The notes: generated by a model from the letters alone, not told the origin. DNA of 64,000 nucleotides from an uncultured Bacteroidales bacterium (GCA_902792895.1 CADBBK010000007.1:28811-92810); one strand, 5' to 3'. Numbered from the stretch's first letter, positions 1-8,303 are shown. Made by a program: numbers and translations.

Positions 1-236
1 CCTCGCGCCAGCCATCGGCACCCGTCAACACGCGCCGCGAGCCCGAGCCTGACCAGGTTGAGGACAAACTGCGCACCATGACGCACCGCTACACCAACAT
101 GCACCCGCACCTGCACCAACGCGGCACAATGCCGGGGCCCGTGTTCAAAATCGTTGCCTACACGATTATCGTGCTGCTGGTACTGCTGTTCGTTTACATC
201 GTCATCGCCGGTGCCAGCATCGAGATGCCGACATAA
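1..236 (+). CDS. C-terminal end of a membrane protein (partial)
   Basis: The open frame enters from the left edge and ends in TAA at 234-236; about 77 residues are visible. They form a polar, Arg/His-rich stretch followed by one strongly hydrophobic segment of about 20 residues just before the C-terminus, ending in GASIEMPT. This fits a C-terminally anchored or single-pass membrane protein. There is too little sequence to name a family. A hairpin terminator follows at 277-302. The frame is supported by GC-rich codon use like that of the neighbouring genes. Confidence 0.55.
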   Translation, partial: SRQPSAPVNTRREPEPDQVEDKLRTMTHRYTNMHPHLHQRGTMPGPVFKIVAYTIIVLLVLLFVYIVIAGASIEMPT

Positions 237-276
237 CTTCACACGGACAATCCAGATTAATTGATATGATAAATAG

Positions 277-302
277 AAATGCCGCAGGAGTCTGCGGCAT
301 TT
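277..302. terminator. Bidirectional hairpin terminator
   Basis: An 11-bp perfect inverted repeat (AAATGCCGCAG / CTGCGGCATTT) with a 4-nt loop. It lies between the end of the plus-strand gene and the end of the minus-strand aminopeptidase, so it can serve both. Confidence 0.75.
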
Positions 303-342
303 CCTCGTTTGTTTCGGGCCGTTAGGCCAGTGTGTTGCGTCA

Positions 343-1743
343 TCAGTTGGCAGCCATGAAGTCCTCCACATCCTTGGGATGGTAGGGGATGCGCTTCTCG
401 CCCAGGAAGCGGCAGCCATCGGCAGTGATGAGGATGTCGTCCTCGATGCGGATGCCACCAAAGTCCTTGTAGGTCTCCAGTTTGTCGAAGTTCAGGAACT
501 CGGCGCAGTGTCCGCTGGCACGCCAGTCGTCGATGAGGGCGGGAATGAAGTAGATGCCCGGTTCGTCGGTCACGACGAAGCCCTCCTGCAGGCGGCGTCC
601 CATACGCAGGCAGTTGGTGCCGAACTGCTCCAGGTTAGGCCTGGTTTCGTCATCAAAGCCCACATAGATCTGTCCCAATCCTTCCATATCATGCACGTCC
701 ATACCCATCATGTGTCCCAGTCCGTGAGGCAGGAACATGGCGTGGGCACCAGCTGCAACAGCCTCGTCTACGTCGCCCTTCATCAGGCCGAGTTCCTTGA
801 GGCGCTCGGTCATCAGGCGACAAACCGAGAAATGCACGTCCATATACTTCACACCGGGTTTGGAGATGTCCAGAGCGTGGTCGTGGCACTCCTCGACGAT
901 GCGGTAGATATCCAGTTGGCGCTGGTCATACTTGCCGGTCACGGGCATCGTGCGCGTGTTGTCGCTGCAGTAGAACTCCATCGTCTCGGCACCGCAGTCA
1001 CACAGGGCCAGTCGTCCAGCCTCCAACGGAGCCATCGACGGATTGCCGTGCATGATTTCGCCATGCTGCGAGAAGATAGTGGCAAAGCTCACCTTGGCGC
1101 CATAGCTCTCGGCAATGCCGTCCACCTGGCCACCGATGTACTTCTCGGTGACGCCGGGCTTGATGAGGCGCATCGCTGTAGTGTGCATCATGTAGCCCAC
1201 CTCGGCAGCGCGTTCCAGTTCGACAATCTCCTCGGCCGTCTTCACCGCGCGCATGTTGATTACTGCCATGCGCAGGTCATGGGACACGGCCTCGGCCTGC
1301 TTGTCGGGGTGGATGCCCAGCAAGTCCATGATCTGGATCTTGGTGTCGTGGCGGTAGGGCGGCAGGAAATGGATGCGGCGGCCCTTGGCGCGCGCCTCGT
1401 CACAAATCACCTGCAGCTGCTTCATCGGCGCCGAATGGGCCACACCCACCTGGGCGGCCATGTCGGCCACGCTGTCCACCGAGCCATACCACACGATATC
1501 CTCGATATCGATGTCGTCGCCAACGAGCGTTTCCACATCATTGTCGATGTCGATGACACCCACGAGCCCGTCGCGCTGCTGCCCGAAGTAGTAGAGGAAC
1601 GACGAGTCCTGACGGAAGGGATAGTAAGCGTTGTTGGGATAGTTACAAGGCGACTCATTGTTGCCAAAAAGCAGAATCACGCCGTCGCCAACGCGCTTTT
1701 TCAACTCGTTGCGGCGATTGATGTAGGTCTGTTTGCTAAACAT
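343..1743 (-). CDS. pepP: Xaa-Pro aminopeptidase (aminopeptidase P, M24B)
   Basis: A 466-residue metallo-aminopeptidase that removes N-terminal residues preceding proline. An AMP_N-type N-terminal domain (about 1-135) precedes the pita-bread M24 domain (about 175-440). All five dinuclear metal ligands expected for the family are visible in order: D in LCDCGAE, D in SDNTRT, H in HGLGHMMG, E in TDEPGIYF and E in GIRIEDD. There is no signal peptide, so it is cytoplasmic. The length is normal for the family. It starts at ATG 1743 and is transcribed alone on the minus strand. I did not find a clear TAnnTTTG box in the 170 bp upstream. Confidence 0.93.
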   Translation of the reverse strand: MFSKQTYINRRNELKKRVGDGVILLFGNNESPCNYPNNAYYPFRQDSSFLYYFGQQRDGLVGVIDIDNDVETLVGDDIDIEDIVWYGSVDSVADMAAQVGVAHSAPMKQLQVICDEARAKGRRIHFLPPYRHDTKIQIMDLLGIHPDKQAEAVSHDLRMAVINMRAVKTAEEIVELERAAEVGYMMHTTAMRLIKPGVTEKYIGGQVDGIAESYGAKVSFATIFSQHGEIMHGNPSMAPLEAGRLALCDCGAETMEFYCSDNTRTMPVTGKYDQRQLDIYRIVEECHDHALDISKPGVKYMDVHFSVCRLMTERLKELGLMKGDVDEAVAAGAHAMFLPHGLGHMMGMDVHDMEGLGQIYVGFDDETRPNLEQFGTNCLRMGRRLQEGFVVTDEPGIYFIPALIDDWRASGHCAEFLNFDKLETYKDFGGIRIEDDILITADGCRFLGEKRIPYHPKDVEDFMAAN

Positions 1744-1913
1744 AATGTCTTCTATCTATTTTATTGAATGGTTACTGTTTTATTCCTGATTATCGGTAGT
1801 CTGAACTAATGCTAGTCTGACAAAATAAAACGCTGATGCTCAATTCATCGATTTGGCCTCAGATGGCTGACGCGCTGAGATATAGCGTATAGTCTCATCG
1901 CACGCACGTTAAA

Positions 1914-2735
1914 CTAGTACTGTTCGTCGGCGTTGGGGAAATCACCGCTCTTGACATCGGTGATGTAGTTGCCCACGCTGTCGATGATCTGCTCACCCAG
2001 GTTGTTGTACACGCGCAGGAACTTGGGCTTGAACTCGCGGTTAAGCCCCAGCATGTCGTGCAGCACAAGCACCTGTCCGCTGCAGGCACCGCCACCGCCA
2101 ATGCCGATGGTGGGCACGTTGATGGACTGTGTGACCTTGGCGGCCAGCGTGGCTGGAATCTTCTCCAGCACGATGCCAAAGCAGCCTATCTCGGCCAGCA
2201 CCTTGGCATCGGCCAGCAGACGCGTGGCCTCGGCCTCGTCCTGGGCACGCGTGGAGTAGGTGCCGAACTTGTTGATGCTTTGCGGCGTAAGGCCCAGATG
2301 TCCCATCACAGGGATGCCGGCGCGCAGTATCATCTCAATGGCCGGGCGCATCTCGCGTCCGCCCTCCAGTTTCACACCATCGGCGCCGGTTTCCTGCATG
2401 ATGCGCACGGCATTGCGCTGTGCCTCCATCGGGTCACCCTGATAGGTACCGAAAGGCATGTCCACGATGACCATGGCACGCTTGACGGCACGCACCACCG
2501 TGCGGCCATACACGATCATGTCGTCGATGGTAATGGGGATGGTGGTGGCATTGCCCTGCATGACGTTGCTGGCACTGTCACCCACGAGGATGATGTCGAT
2601 GCCGGCCTGGTCCACAAGGGTGGCCATGGTGTAGTCATAGGCGGTTATCATCGCGATTTTTTCTCCCGCGAGGCGCATGTCGGCGATGCGCTTGGTTGTG
2701 ACCTTGCGGGGGTCTGATACGGTATAGGTTGACAT
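1914..2735 (-). CDS. panB: 3-methyl-2-oxobutanoate hydroxymethyltransferase
   Basis: First committed step of pantothenate synthesis: transfers a hydroxymethyl group from methylene-THF to alpha-ketoisovalerate. The 273-residue protein shows PanB signatures: ITAYDYTMA near the N-terminus, Mg-binding VGDSASNVMQG, DMPFGTYQ, GVKLEGG, the catalytic Glu region VLEKIP, and GIGGGGACSGQVLV. The frame is open upstream to an ATG at 2834, but the promoter at 2781-2811 lies inside that extension, so MSTYTVSD at 2735 is the real start; this also gives the usual length. It is monocistronic here; panC is not in the window. Confidence 0.95.
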   Translation of the reverse strand: MSTYTVSDPRKVTTKRIADMRLAGEKIAMITAYDYTMATLVDQAGIDIILVGDSASNVMQGNATTIPITIDDMIVYGRTVVRAVKRAMVIVDMPFGTYQGDPMEAQRNAVRIMQETGADGVKLEGGREMRPAIEMILRAGIPVMGHLGLTPQSINKFGTYSTRAQDEAEATRLLADAKVLAEIGCFGIVLEKIPATLAAKVTQSINVPTIGIGGGGACSGQVLVLHDMLGLNREFKPKFLRVYNNLGEQIIDSVGNYITDVKSGDFPNADEQY

Positions 2736-2780
2736 GATTTTTCTTATTTCAGTTTTTAATAATGAACATTCAAACGGTTG

Positions 2781-2811
2781 CAAATGTACTCGTTTGCAAG
2801 CAAAGGACAAA
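2781..2811 (-). promoter_or_regulatory. panB promoter, consensus Bacteroidetes type
   Basis: On the minus strand, TTTG (2811-2808), exactly 19 bp, then TACATTTG (2788-2781): a perfect match to the phylum's -33/-7 consensus. Transcription should start near 2776, leaving a leader of about 40 nt. Confidence 0.8.
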
Positions 2812-2932
2812 ATTTTGCACTGCCATTCAACCAAAAAACGATGAAAACGCCCTAATATTAGGTGGCAATTGCTAATTTTTGATAATTTGGGCCACGATAT
2901 AACATAAAAATCGAAAAACTGACATTATTCAT

Positions 2933-2963
2933 TTTGTCTTGTCGGTGATTTACATTAATTTTG
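2933..2963 (+). promoter_or_regulatory. Promoter of the Cys/Lys repeat gene
   Basis: TTTG (2933-2936), exactly 19 bp, TAATTTTG (2956-2963). This perfect consensus spacing suggests strong constitutive expression, with a leader of about 48 nt before the ATG at 3018. Confidence 0.82.
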
Positions 2964-3017
2964 GCCCCGCAAAATCAATTATCAATCTATAAATAAAAAG
3001 TAAATAGTAAAATCATT

Positions 3018-3740
3018 ATGAAGAAATTCTTTTTGATGCTTGCCGTGGCTGCTATCGCCACCACTTCGATGGTTGCCCAGAACAACAACAATGGCGCAAT
3101 CGAAGAACCCGACCGCGTACAGATGAAGGCATTCTCCAAGAATCCCTCGGGTACCGATATCCCCACTGGATATGACAGCCCCCAGGTGGTGAACACTCCC
3201 AAGCACGAGTGCAAGGACCACAAGGACGGACAGCCCTGCACCAAGCCCGCCGACCAGCAGTGCCCCGACTGCAAGGCCAAGGCTGCTGCTGCCAAGCAGG
3301 AGTGCAAGAAGGCTGAGGGTCAGAAGTGCGACAAGGCCGCTGCCAACCACGAGTGCAAGAAGGGCGAGGCCCAGAAGTGCGACAAGGCTGCTGCCAACCA
3401 TGAGTGCAAGAAGGGCGAAGCCCAGAAGTGCGACAAGGCTCCTGCAATGATGCTTAGCAAGAACGCCGAAGCCAAGAAGTGCGACAAGGCTGCCGACCAG
3501 CAGTGCAAGAAGGGTGAAGCCCACAAGTGCGACAAGGCTGCCGCCAACCACGAGTGCAAGAAGGGCGAAGGCCACAAGTGCGACAAGGCCGCCGCCAACC
3601 ACGAGTGCAAGAAGGGCGAAGGCCAGAAGTGCGACAAGGCTGCCGCCAACCACGAGTGCAAGAAGGGCGAAGGTCAGAAGTGTGACAAGCCCGCCGACCA
3701 GCAGTGCCCCGACTGCAAGGAAAAGGCCAAAAAGAACTGA
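3018..3740 (+). CDS. Secreted Cys/Lys-rich tandem-repeat protein, function unknown
   Basis: 240 residues. A signal peptide (about 1-21, ending SMVAQ) is followed by an Asn-rich, moderately acidic lead-in. From about residue 62 to the end the protein is a low-complexity array of Lys and Cys. The unit is 17 residues (51 bp), H-E-C-K-K-G-E-(G/A)-Q-K-C-D-K-A-A-A-N, repeated with small changes and one irregular unit in the middle. I count 21 cysteines, alternating C-x7-C and C-x8-C. The array is bracketed at both ends by a copy of DQQCPDCK, which holds a C-x2-C pair. There are also several His residues. The pattern suggests metal binding or disulfide cross-linking outside the cytoplasm; that is inference. 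The terminator at 3763-3820 makes it a single-gene unit. I do not recognise the family. Confidence 0.8.
   Translation: MKKFFLMLAVAAIATTSMVAQNNNNGAIEEPDRVQMKAFSKNPSGTDIPTGYDSPQVVNTPKHECKDHKDGQPCTKPADQQCPDCKAKAAAAKQECKKAEGQKCDKAAANHECKKGEAQKCDKAAANHECKKGEAQKCDKAPAMMLSKNAEAKKCDKAADQQCKKGEAHKCDKAAANHECKKGEGHKCDKAAANHECKKGEGQKCDKAAANHECKKGEGQKCDKPADQQCPDCKEKAKKN
3297..3690 (+). repeat. 51-bp intragenic tandem repeat array
   Basis: Near-identical 51-bp units encode the 17-residue Cys/Lys repeat. Neighbouring units differ by only a few bases, so the copy number can change by recombination or slippage without breaking the frame. Confidence 0.88.
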
Positions 3741-3762
3741 TCTGACTGATTCAGACACTTGA

Positions 3763-3820
3763 TTCCACGCGAAACCACTGAATGGCAACACATCGGTGAT
3801 TTAGCGTGGGATTTTTTTTC
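3763..3820 (+). terminator. Terminator after the Cys/Lys repeat gene
   Basis: CCACGC (3765-3770) pairs with GCGTGG (3804-3809), with further pairing inside the stem, followed by a run of eight T. Confidence 0.7.
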
Positions 3821-3847
3821 AAATTTGCACTAATCCCCAACAAACCG

Positions 3848-5596
3848 ATGTCAACGGGAGGAAAACGAGTTCTCACAATAGTGTATTGCATCATGGCGCT
3901 GTTGCCGCTGGCCGCTCAGGCCAAGGGCGATGCGGCGACGTGTCCCGTTGTGAAGATTGAGGCAGAACGGCTGGCCGACCTGAATATTCCCCGCGAGGGT
4001 ACCTTGCTGTTGTGCCTGAACGGTGAGCCTACTGTCATAGGAAGCCATACCACCAACTTCGTACCCACGCCCACTATCGAGTATTTCAAGGACGGCAAGT
4101 GGCACGTGGTGCAAATGGCTTACGGCCATGACGACGGCTTTGCCGTGGAACTCTCAACGGGCCAGGTACTCATCGGCGGCGGTCATGAACACAATTTGGG
4201 CATCGGGCAGAGTTTCGAGGTGGAACTCTACGATCCACTGTCTCACACCTGCGAGGGGTTTGGCAGTCTCGACACCAAGCGGGCATTGGCATCGGCCCTT
4301 GCGCTAGACGATGGTCGTGCCGTCATCGCCGGCAATTGGTATCACGAGGATGCCGTCGAGATGTATGACGGCAAGGGCGGTTTCGTTGGTGTGAAAGGCG
4401 TGAGTTGCGGACGGGCAACACCTTACATCCTGCGCACGGCCAAGGATGATGCCATCATCTTCACTCCAATTAATTCAAAGGGGCAATTCACACCCCACCC
4501 GGTGATTGACCGCTTGCGTGGCGAGGCTTATAGTGAACCCTTACTCGAGGAGTGGGGACTGCCTGGTGGATATTATGCCAATAACTCGGCAAGTGCATTT
4601 ATCGGTAATGAGTCCCAAGGCGATTATTCCTACTTGTTGATGGTCGAGAATGAGCAGGGACAAGCAGCGATTGCCCGTGTGACCAATGGGCAGTTCTCGC
4701 TGTTGCCCACCGATGTCCCTGTGCCGATGGCTTGCCAATGGGGCAAGATCTATTATGATGCGACCATTTATGCCGACCGTCGTGATCGGCGGGCATATTT
4801 ATTGGGTTCTGACCCCGACAAGTACTGCCAATCTCCCAAACTCGATGCGGCGCGCGTCTATATCCTCACCATCGACTATGCCACGGTTCCTGCACGCTTG
4901 ACACTAGGCTATACCGACGTGCTCAAGGACTTTGACGTCCGCTCCGCCCTCATGACCGCCGACGGCGACCTAATGATGGCGGGCGGAGTACCGATGCAGA
5001 ACAATTTCAAACCCTCGGGCGCCACCTGGCTGCTGCACGTCAGTGCGCGTGCCCAAGCAGCAGGCATGGGATTTCCCTGGTGGGGATGGGCGCTTATCGT
5101 CTTGGCCATCGCCGCATTGGCGGCTGGGCTGGTATGGCTGTTGCGCCACAGGAAAAGCACACCGGTTATTGAAACTGAAACTCCCTCCGAGGAGCCCTGC
5201 GAGAAAGTCCAGGAGGCTACAGTAGCGGGCACTGACGATACCGAACTCATGCAACGCATCTGTCAGGTGATGGAACAGCATCAACTCTTCATGAATCCCA
5301 ACCTGAAAATCACCGACCTTGCCACCACGCTGGGCACAAATCGTAGCGCGATCTCGGCCTGCATCAACTCGCAGCGCAACTGCTCGTTCCCGCAGTTCGT
5401 CAACACCTATCGCGTAGCCTACGCCCAGGAACTGCTGCGCAGTCAGCCCGATATTAAGATTGCCGAGGTATGTGTAAAATCGGGCTTTCCCAGCGAAGCC
5501 TCATTTTTCCGCATCTTCAAGGCCATCACCGGCACCACTCCCAGTGCCTGGAAAACCGCTAATCCGGCATCCAGCCACTTTTTCAAAAAACCATAA
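3848..5596 (+). CDS. Membrane-anchored AraC-family regulator with extracytoplasmic beta-propeller-like sensor
   Basis: 582 residues in three parts. A signal peptide (MSTGGKRVLTIVYCIMALL...) leads into about 380 residues with kelch-like features (repeated GG turns such as LIGGGHEHN, RAVIAGNWYHEDAVEMY and MMAGGVPMQN), probably an extracytoplasmic beta-propeller. A transmembrane helix follows at about 410-432 (WWGWALIVLAIAALAAG). The C-terminal 100 residues are an AraC double HTH (LKITDLATTLGTNRSAISACIN ... IAEVCVKSGFPSEASFFRIFK). This one-component layout would let an outside ligand control DNA binding directly. ATG 3848 was preferred over the upstream ATG 3806 because it begins the signal peptide. 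Likely targets are the next two genes (see 5683-5741). The ligand is unknown. Confidence 0.87.
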   Translation: MSTGGKRVLTIVYCIMALLPLAAQAKGDAATCPVVKIEAERLADLNIPREGTLLLCLNGEPTVIGSHTTNFVPTPTIEYFKDGKWHVVQMAYGHDDGFAVELSTGQVLIGGGHEHNLGIGQSFEVELYDPLSHTCEGFGSLDTKRALASALALDDGRAVIAGNWYHEDAVEMYDGKGGFVGVKGVSCGRATPYILRTAKDDAIIFTPINSKGQFTPHPVIDRLRGEAYSEPLLEEWGLPGGYYANNSASAFIGNESQGDYSYLLMVENEQGQAAIARVTNGQFSLLPTDVPVPMACQWGKIYYDATIYADRRDRRAYLLGSDPDKYCQSPKLDAARVYILTIDYATVPARLTLGYTDVLKDFDVRSALMTADGDLMMAGGVPMQNNFKPSGATWLLHVSARAQAAGMGFPWWGWALIVLAIAALAAGLVWLLRHRKSTPVIETETPSEEPCEKVQEATVAGTDDTELMQRICQVMEQHQLFMNPNLKITDLATTLGTNRSAISACINSQRNCSFPQFVNTYRVAYAQELLRSQPDIKIAEVCVKSGFPSEASFFRIFKAITGTTPSAWKTANPASSHFFKKP

Positions 5597-5660
5597 CAAC
5601 AGTAAACAACTTAAACAACTTTAATTGTTGTTCCTGTTGTTTGATAAAAGGGGGCAAAGG

Positions 5661-5700
5661 TAAAAACGACTCTCAAATTATCTTTTGAGAGTCGGTTTTT
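5661..5700 (+). terminator. Hairpin after the AraC gene, possibly also an operator
   Basis: GACTCTCAAA (5668-5677) pairs with TTTGAGAGTC (5684-5693), flanked by A-rich and T-rich runs. It looks like a rho-independent terminator, but its right arm recurs at 5704-5714 (see the operator entry). Confidence 0.6.
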
Positions 5701-5714
5701 ACATTTTGAGAGTC
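5683..5714 (+). promoter_or_regulatory. Candidate AraC-type operator: direct repeats 21 bp apart
   Basis: TTTTGAGAGTC occurs at 5683-5693 and again at 5704-5714, so the copies begin 21 bp apart and face the same side of the helix. The downstream copy ends 19 bp before the -7 box TAAATTTG (5734-5741), exactly where the -33 TTTG should be; no consensus -33 is present. This fits an activator-dependent promoter served by the AraC regulator encoded just upstream. That the regulator binds here is inference. Confidence 0.55.
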
Positions 5715-5733
5715 CACAAAAACAGCGATGCAG

Positions 5734-5741
5734 TAAATTTG
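5734..5741 (+). promoter_or_regulatory. -7 box of the 5.87 kb secreted-protein operon
   Basis: TAAATTTG with no TTTG or TTG at -33. Transcription would start near 5746, giving a leader of about 125 nt that contains a small hairpin (TGTGTC / GACACA). Confidence 0.6.
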
Positions 5742-5871
5742 TAATCCAATAATATATCTCCAAAACCACATATATCTGTGTCAATCCGACACATTTATCC
5801 CTAGCGCTCATCCGAACCCAATTAGGATACTACATATTTTTAATTATTAACCAATTTAACCTAACTACATT

Positions 5872-6888
5872 ATGAAGAAATTTTTATTATCTTTGATGGT
5901 GCTTTGCTGCGCATTGGCGGGCAAGGCTCAAGCAACCACCGATGTGCCCAAGGCTGTTTTGCAGCATGGCGACCAAGTGAGTGTGTTTCAAGGGGCCGGT
6001 GCCTTTCAACAGGCTATGGACGCCGCAGTTAACGGTGATGTCATTACCCTTTCTGACGGACAATTCGTTCCAGCGCCCATCAACAAGTCTGTCAGCATCT
6101 ATGGTGCAGGTTACGTAAAGAATGCCGAGACGGGAACGGCACAATCGTGTCTTTACGGTAATGTTTTTATCGGCGCTCAGGGTGACACGCTCTGTAACGT
6201 TCACCTGGAAGGAGTCTTAATCACTAATGGTTCTCTGTATGTCGGTTATGCGAACAATAACAGCACTAAAGTTCCGTTAAAGAATCTGACCATCGAGAAA
6301 TGCTGGATGTCTCAAGCCATGCAAATGGGCAGTTATAACGAGAACTTGACCCTCAAGCAATGCGTGTTAGCAAGCGGCCTTATCAGAGGTCTCAGCAAGA
6401 ACACGCTGATTACCAATTGTCTTCTGTACGGATCAATCAGCGGATTTACCGAAGAATTCGAGATTCTGATTGACCACAGTTTGAGTACGGGTTACAATAT
6501 TTCCGGTAATAACGGTCAAGGCATAACTTGGACGAACTGCGTCTTTGGGGTAAGTACAAGCTATACTATATGTGGATGGTATTGTGTAGTGAAAAATTGC
6601 CTTAAAGATGGAGGATACTTTAATACGGGTACAGTTTATGAAAACATTTATACCGTAAGTGGTGTTGAACAGATGTTTGCTGATGCAGAAAACGCAAGTT
6701 TCTCAGCTAACCGCACTTTTGAGTTGCAGCAGCCTGATGTGTGGATTGGCACCGACGGCACGCCTGTCGGCCCATCGGGCGGCATAGGCTGGAGCACGGT
6801 TCCCAGGGTTCCTGTCATCAAGAGCCTGGAACTGAATGTCGAGGGCCAGCAGTTGCACATCAACTATGAGGCCGAGGCAAGAGATTAA
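5872..6888 (+). CDS. Secreted protein with probable right-handed beta-helix
   Basis: 338 residues with a signal peptide (MKKFLLSLMVLCCALAGKAQA). The mature part has the rhythm of a parallel beta-helix: short strands rich in N, T, V and G, as in FQQAMDAAVNGDVITLSDGQF (typical of the first pectate-lyase-like coil), LKNLTIEKCWMSQ, ENLTLKQCVLAS, KNTLITNCLLYGS and ITWTNCVFG. Such folds often bind or cleave polysaccharides, but I see no catalytic signature and cannot name a substrate. It ends 25 bp before the next secreted gene, so the two probably form an operon controlled by the AraC regulator upstream. Confidence 0.75.
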   Translation: MKKFLLSLMVLCCALAGKAQATTDVPKAVLQHGDQVSVFQGAGAFQQAMDAAVNGDVITLSDGQFVPAPINKSVSIYGAGYVKNAETGTAQSCLYGNVFIGAQGDTLCNVHLEGVLITNGSLYVGYANNNSTKVPLKNLTIEKCWMSQAMQMGSYNENLTLKQCVLASGLIRGLSKNTLITNCLLYGSISGFTEEFEILIDHSLSTGYNISGNNGQGITWTNCVFGVSTSYTICGWYCVVKNCLKDGGYFNTGTVYENIYTVSGVEQMFADAENASFSANRTFELQQPDVWIGTDGTPVGPSGGIGWSTVPRVPVIKSLELNVEGQQLHINYEAEARD

Positions 6889-6913
6889 CTCATCGTTAAA
6901 ACCATGTGAGACT

Positions 6914-7999
6914 ATGAGCATTATCAAATACTGCATAGCAGCGCTCGCCACTGTCAGTTGTATGGTGGCGACGGCCCAGGGTGGCATCGTGGAGCGCGAG
7001 TACTGGCTGGACAACAACACTGTCCAGAGCCAGTCGTTAGGTGCTTCGCCGACCACGCTCGACATCTCGTCGCTGCCTGCGGGCCTGCACTGGTTCACGA
7101 TGCGCGTGAAAGACGGTGAGGGCATGTGGAGCCCCACTTTAACCAAGGCGTTCATTATCCCCAATGAGTTAGATAATAGCACCGCGACAACAATCCAGGG
7201 CGGTGAATACTGGCTGGACGAAAACTTTGCCAATCGTCAGTCAATTGGTGCCACGCCCGTGACACTCGACATTTCGTCGCTGTCGGCGGGGTTGCACTGG
7301 TTCACGATGCGTGTAACGGATGACTTGGGCTTCTGGAGTCCCGCTTTGACAAGGGCGTTCATCATCCCCAATCAAAAGGACCTCAGCACCGCCACGTCGA
7401 TTGAGCGCCGCGAGGTTTGGTTTGACAATAATGTTGCCGAACGCCAGACCATCGGTGTTGCACCTGTCATGCTCGACATCTCGTCGTTGCCCGCTGGCCT
7501 GCACAGCTTGACGATGCGTGTGCAGGACGATTTGGGCTATTGGAGTTCGTCGGTATCGAAGTACTTCATCATTCCCGAAGCGACGGTGGAAGAGGATAGC
7601 GTGGAACTGGTGCGCTACTGCTACTGGATTGACGACGATGTGGCAAATCTAGTTGTGTGCGACCTTCCTGTCTGTGGCAAAGTGGTGGCCGGTGTGATAG
7701 ATGTTGACATAGCCACGCTGACGAGTGGCCAACACACCATCTCGTGGATTGTTGGCGACAAAAAAGACGTCTGGGGCTTCTTTACAGGTGAGGTCAACAC
7801 CATGGAGTTCTTTAACAACCGTGGTGACGTGAACGACGACCGTTGTGTTGACATCAGTGATGTGAGCGATCTCATTGACTTCTTGCTTGGCACTACCACC
7901 GACATCAATACGAGTGCTGCCAACGTGAACTATGACGACGGCATTGACATCAGCGACTTGAGCGAACTCATTGACTACTTGCTTTATGGCACTTGGTGA
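6914..7999 (+). CDS. Secreted repeat protein with C-terminal dockerin-like pair
   Basis: 361 residues. A signal peptide (MSIIKYCIAALATVSCMVATAQ) is followed by four in-register units of 69 residues. Each has the pattern E-Y-W-L-D-N-N...S-x-G-x-x-P-x-x-L-D-I-S-S-L-x-x-G-L-H...M-R-V-x-D, then W-S ... F-I-I-P. The fourth unit is more diverged. The C-terminus holds two Ca-loop motifs (GDVNDDRCVDISDVSDLID and NYDDGIDISDLSELIDYLL), like type I dockerin repeats and common on Bacteroidales secreted proteins. ATG 6914 was chosen because it begins the signal peptide; the frame is open to 6836 but that part overlaps the upstream gene. A strong terminator follows at 8045-8079. Function unknown; probably surface or periplasmic. 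Confidence 0.8.
   Translation: MSIIKYCIAALATVSCMVATAQGGIVEREYWLDNNTVQSQSLGASPTTLDISSLPAGLHWFTMRVKDGEGMWSPTLTKAFIIPNELDNSTATTIQGGEYWLDENFANRQSIGATPVTLDISSLSAGLHWFTMRVTDDLGFWSPALTRAFIIPNQKDLSTATSIERREVWFDNNVAERQTIGVAPVMLDISSLPAGLHSLTMRVQDDLGYWSSSVSKYFIIPEATVEEDSVELVRYCYWIDDDVANLVVCDLPVCGKVVAGVIDVDIATLTSGQHTISWIVGDKKDVWGFFTGEVNTMEFFNNRGDVNDDRCVDISDVSDLIDFLLGTTTDINTSAANVNYDDGIDISDLSELIDYLLYGTW
6998..7630 (+). repeat. Four in-register 207-bp intragenic repeats
   Basis: Equivalent Tyr/Val codons of the YWLD motif start at 7001, 7208, 7415 and 7622, each exactly 207 bp apart. The first three units are clearly similar in DNA; the fourth has diverged. Confidence 0.85.
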
Positions 8000-8044
8000 T
8001 TTAAGATAATCAACTTCCCGTAATAGCCAGTTCTCCATCTCAAG

Positions 8045-8079
8045 AAAACCCTGATTTCATCGATGAAATCGGGGTTTTT
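8045..8079 (+). terminator. Strong rho-independent terminator
   Basis: AAAACCCTGATTTCATC pairs with GATGAAATCGGGGTTTT with no loop spacer, apart from one G-T pair, and a T-run follows. Confidence 0.85.
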
Positions 8080-8228
8080 CTGTTTTTATACCCCTATGGA
8101 GCCACCTGAGAAATCGCCAGCCAGAAAGATAGAATACGATTTAGATAAATAGAAAAACCAAATTACCACATAGCATTGATTAATAACACTTTATCGTTTC
8201 GATTCAGTTTGATTTTTTCTTTTATCTA

Positions 8229-8259
8229 TTGGGCGGGCCAAGAAGATGTCATAATTTTG
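8229..8259 (+). promoter_or_regulatory. Promoter of the large SGNH protein gene
   Basis: TTG (8229-8231), 20 bp, TAATTTTG (8252-8259). It overlaps the upstream extension of the reading frame and so supports the start at 8304. Apart from this and the terminator, the 8000-8303 gap shows only AT-rich sequence. Confidence 0.72.
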
Positions 8260-8303
8260 TGACAGAACAACATCATTATGTTATAACCAAAATGACTGTC
8301 ACA

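Noticed and set aside
379-1767. Long plus-strand frame of 462 codons opposite aminopeptidase P
   Set aside because: It lies wholly antisense to a gene with all family motifs. High GC codon bias opens such mirror frames; its product has no recognisable domain.
2736-2834. 33-codon N-terminal extension of panB
   Set aside because: The consensus promoter at 2781-2811 lies within it, and PanB proteins begin at the chosen start.
2982-3791. Minus-strand frames opposite the Cys/Lys repeat gene, with Leu/Ala-rich repeats
   Set aside because: They arise from the 51-bp repeat read backwards. The promoter, signal peptide and terminator all support the plus strand.
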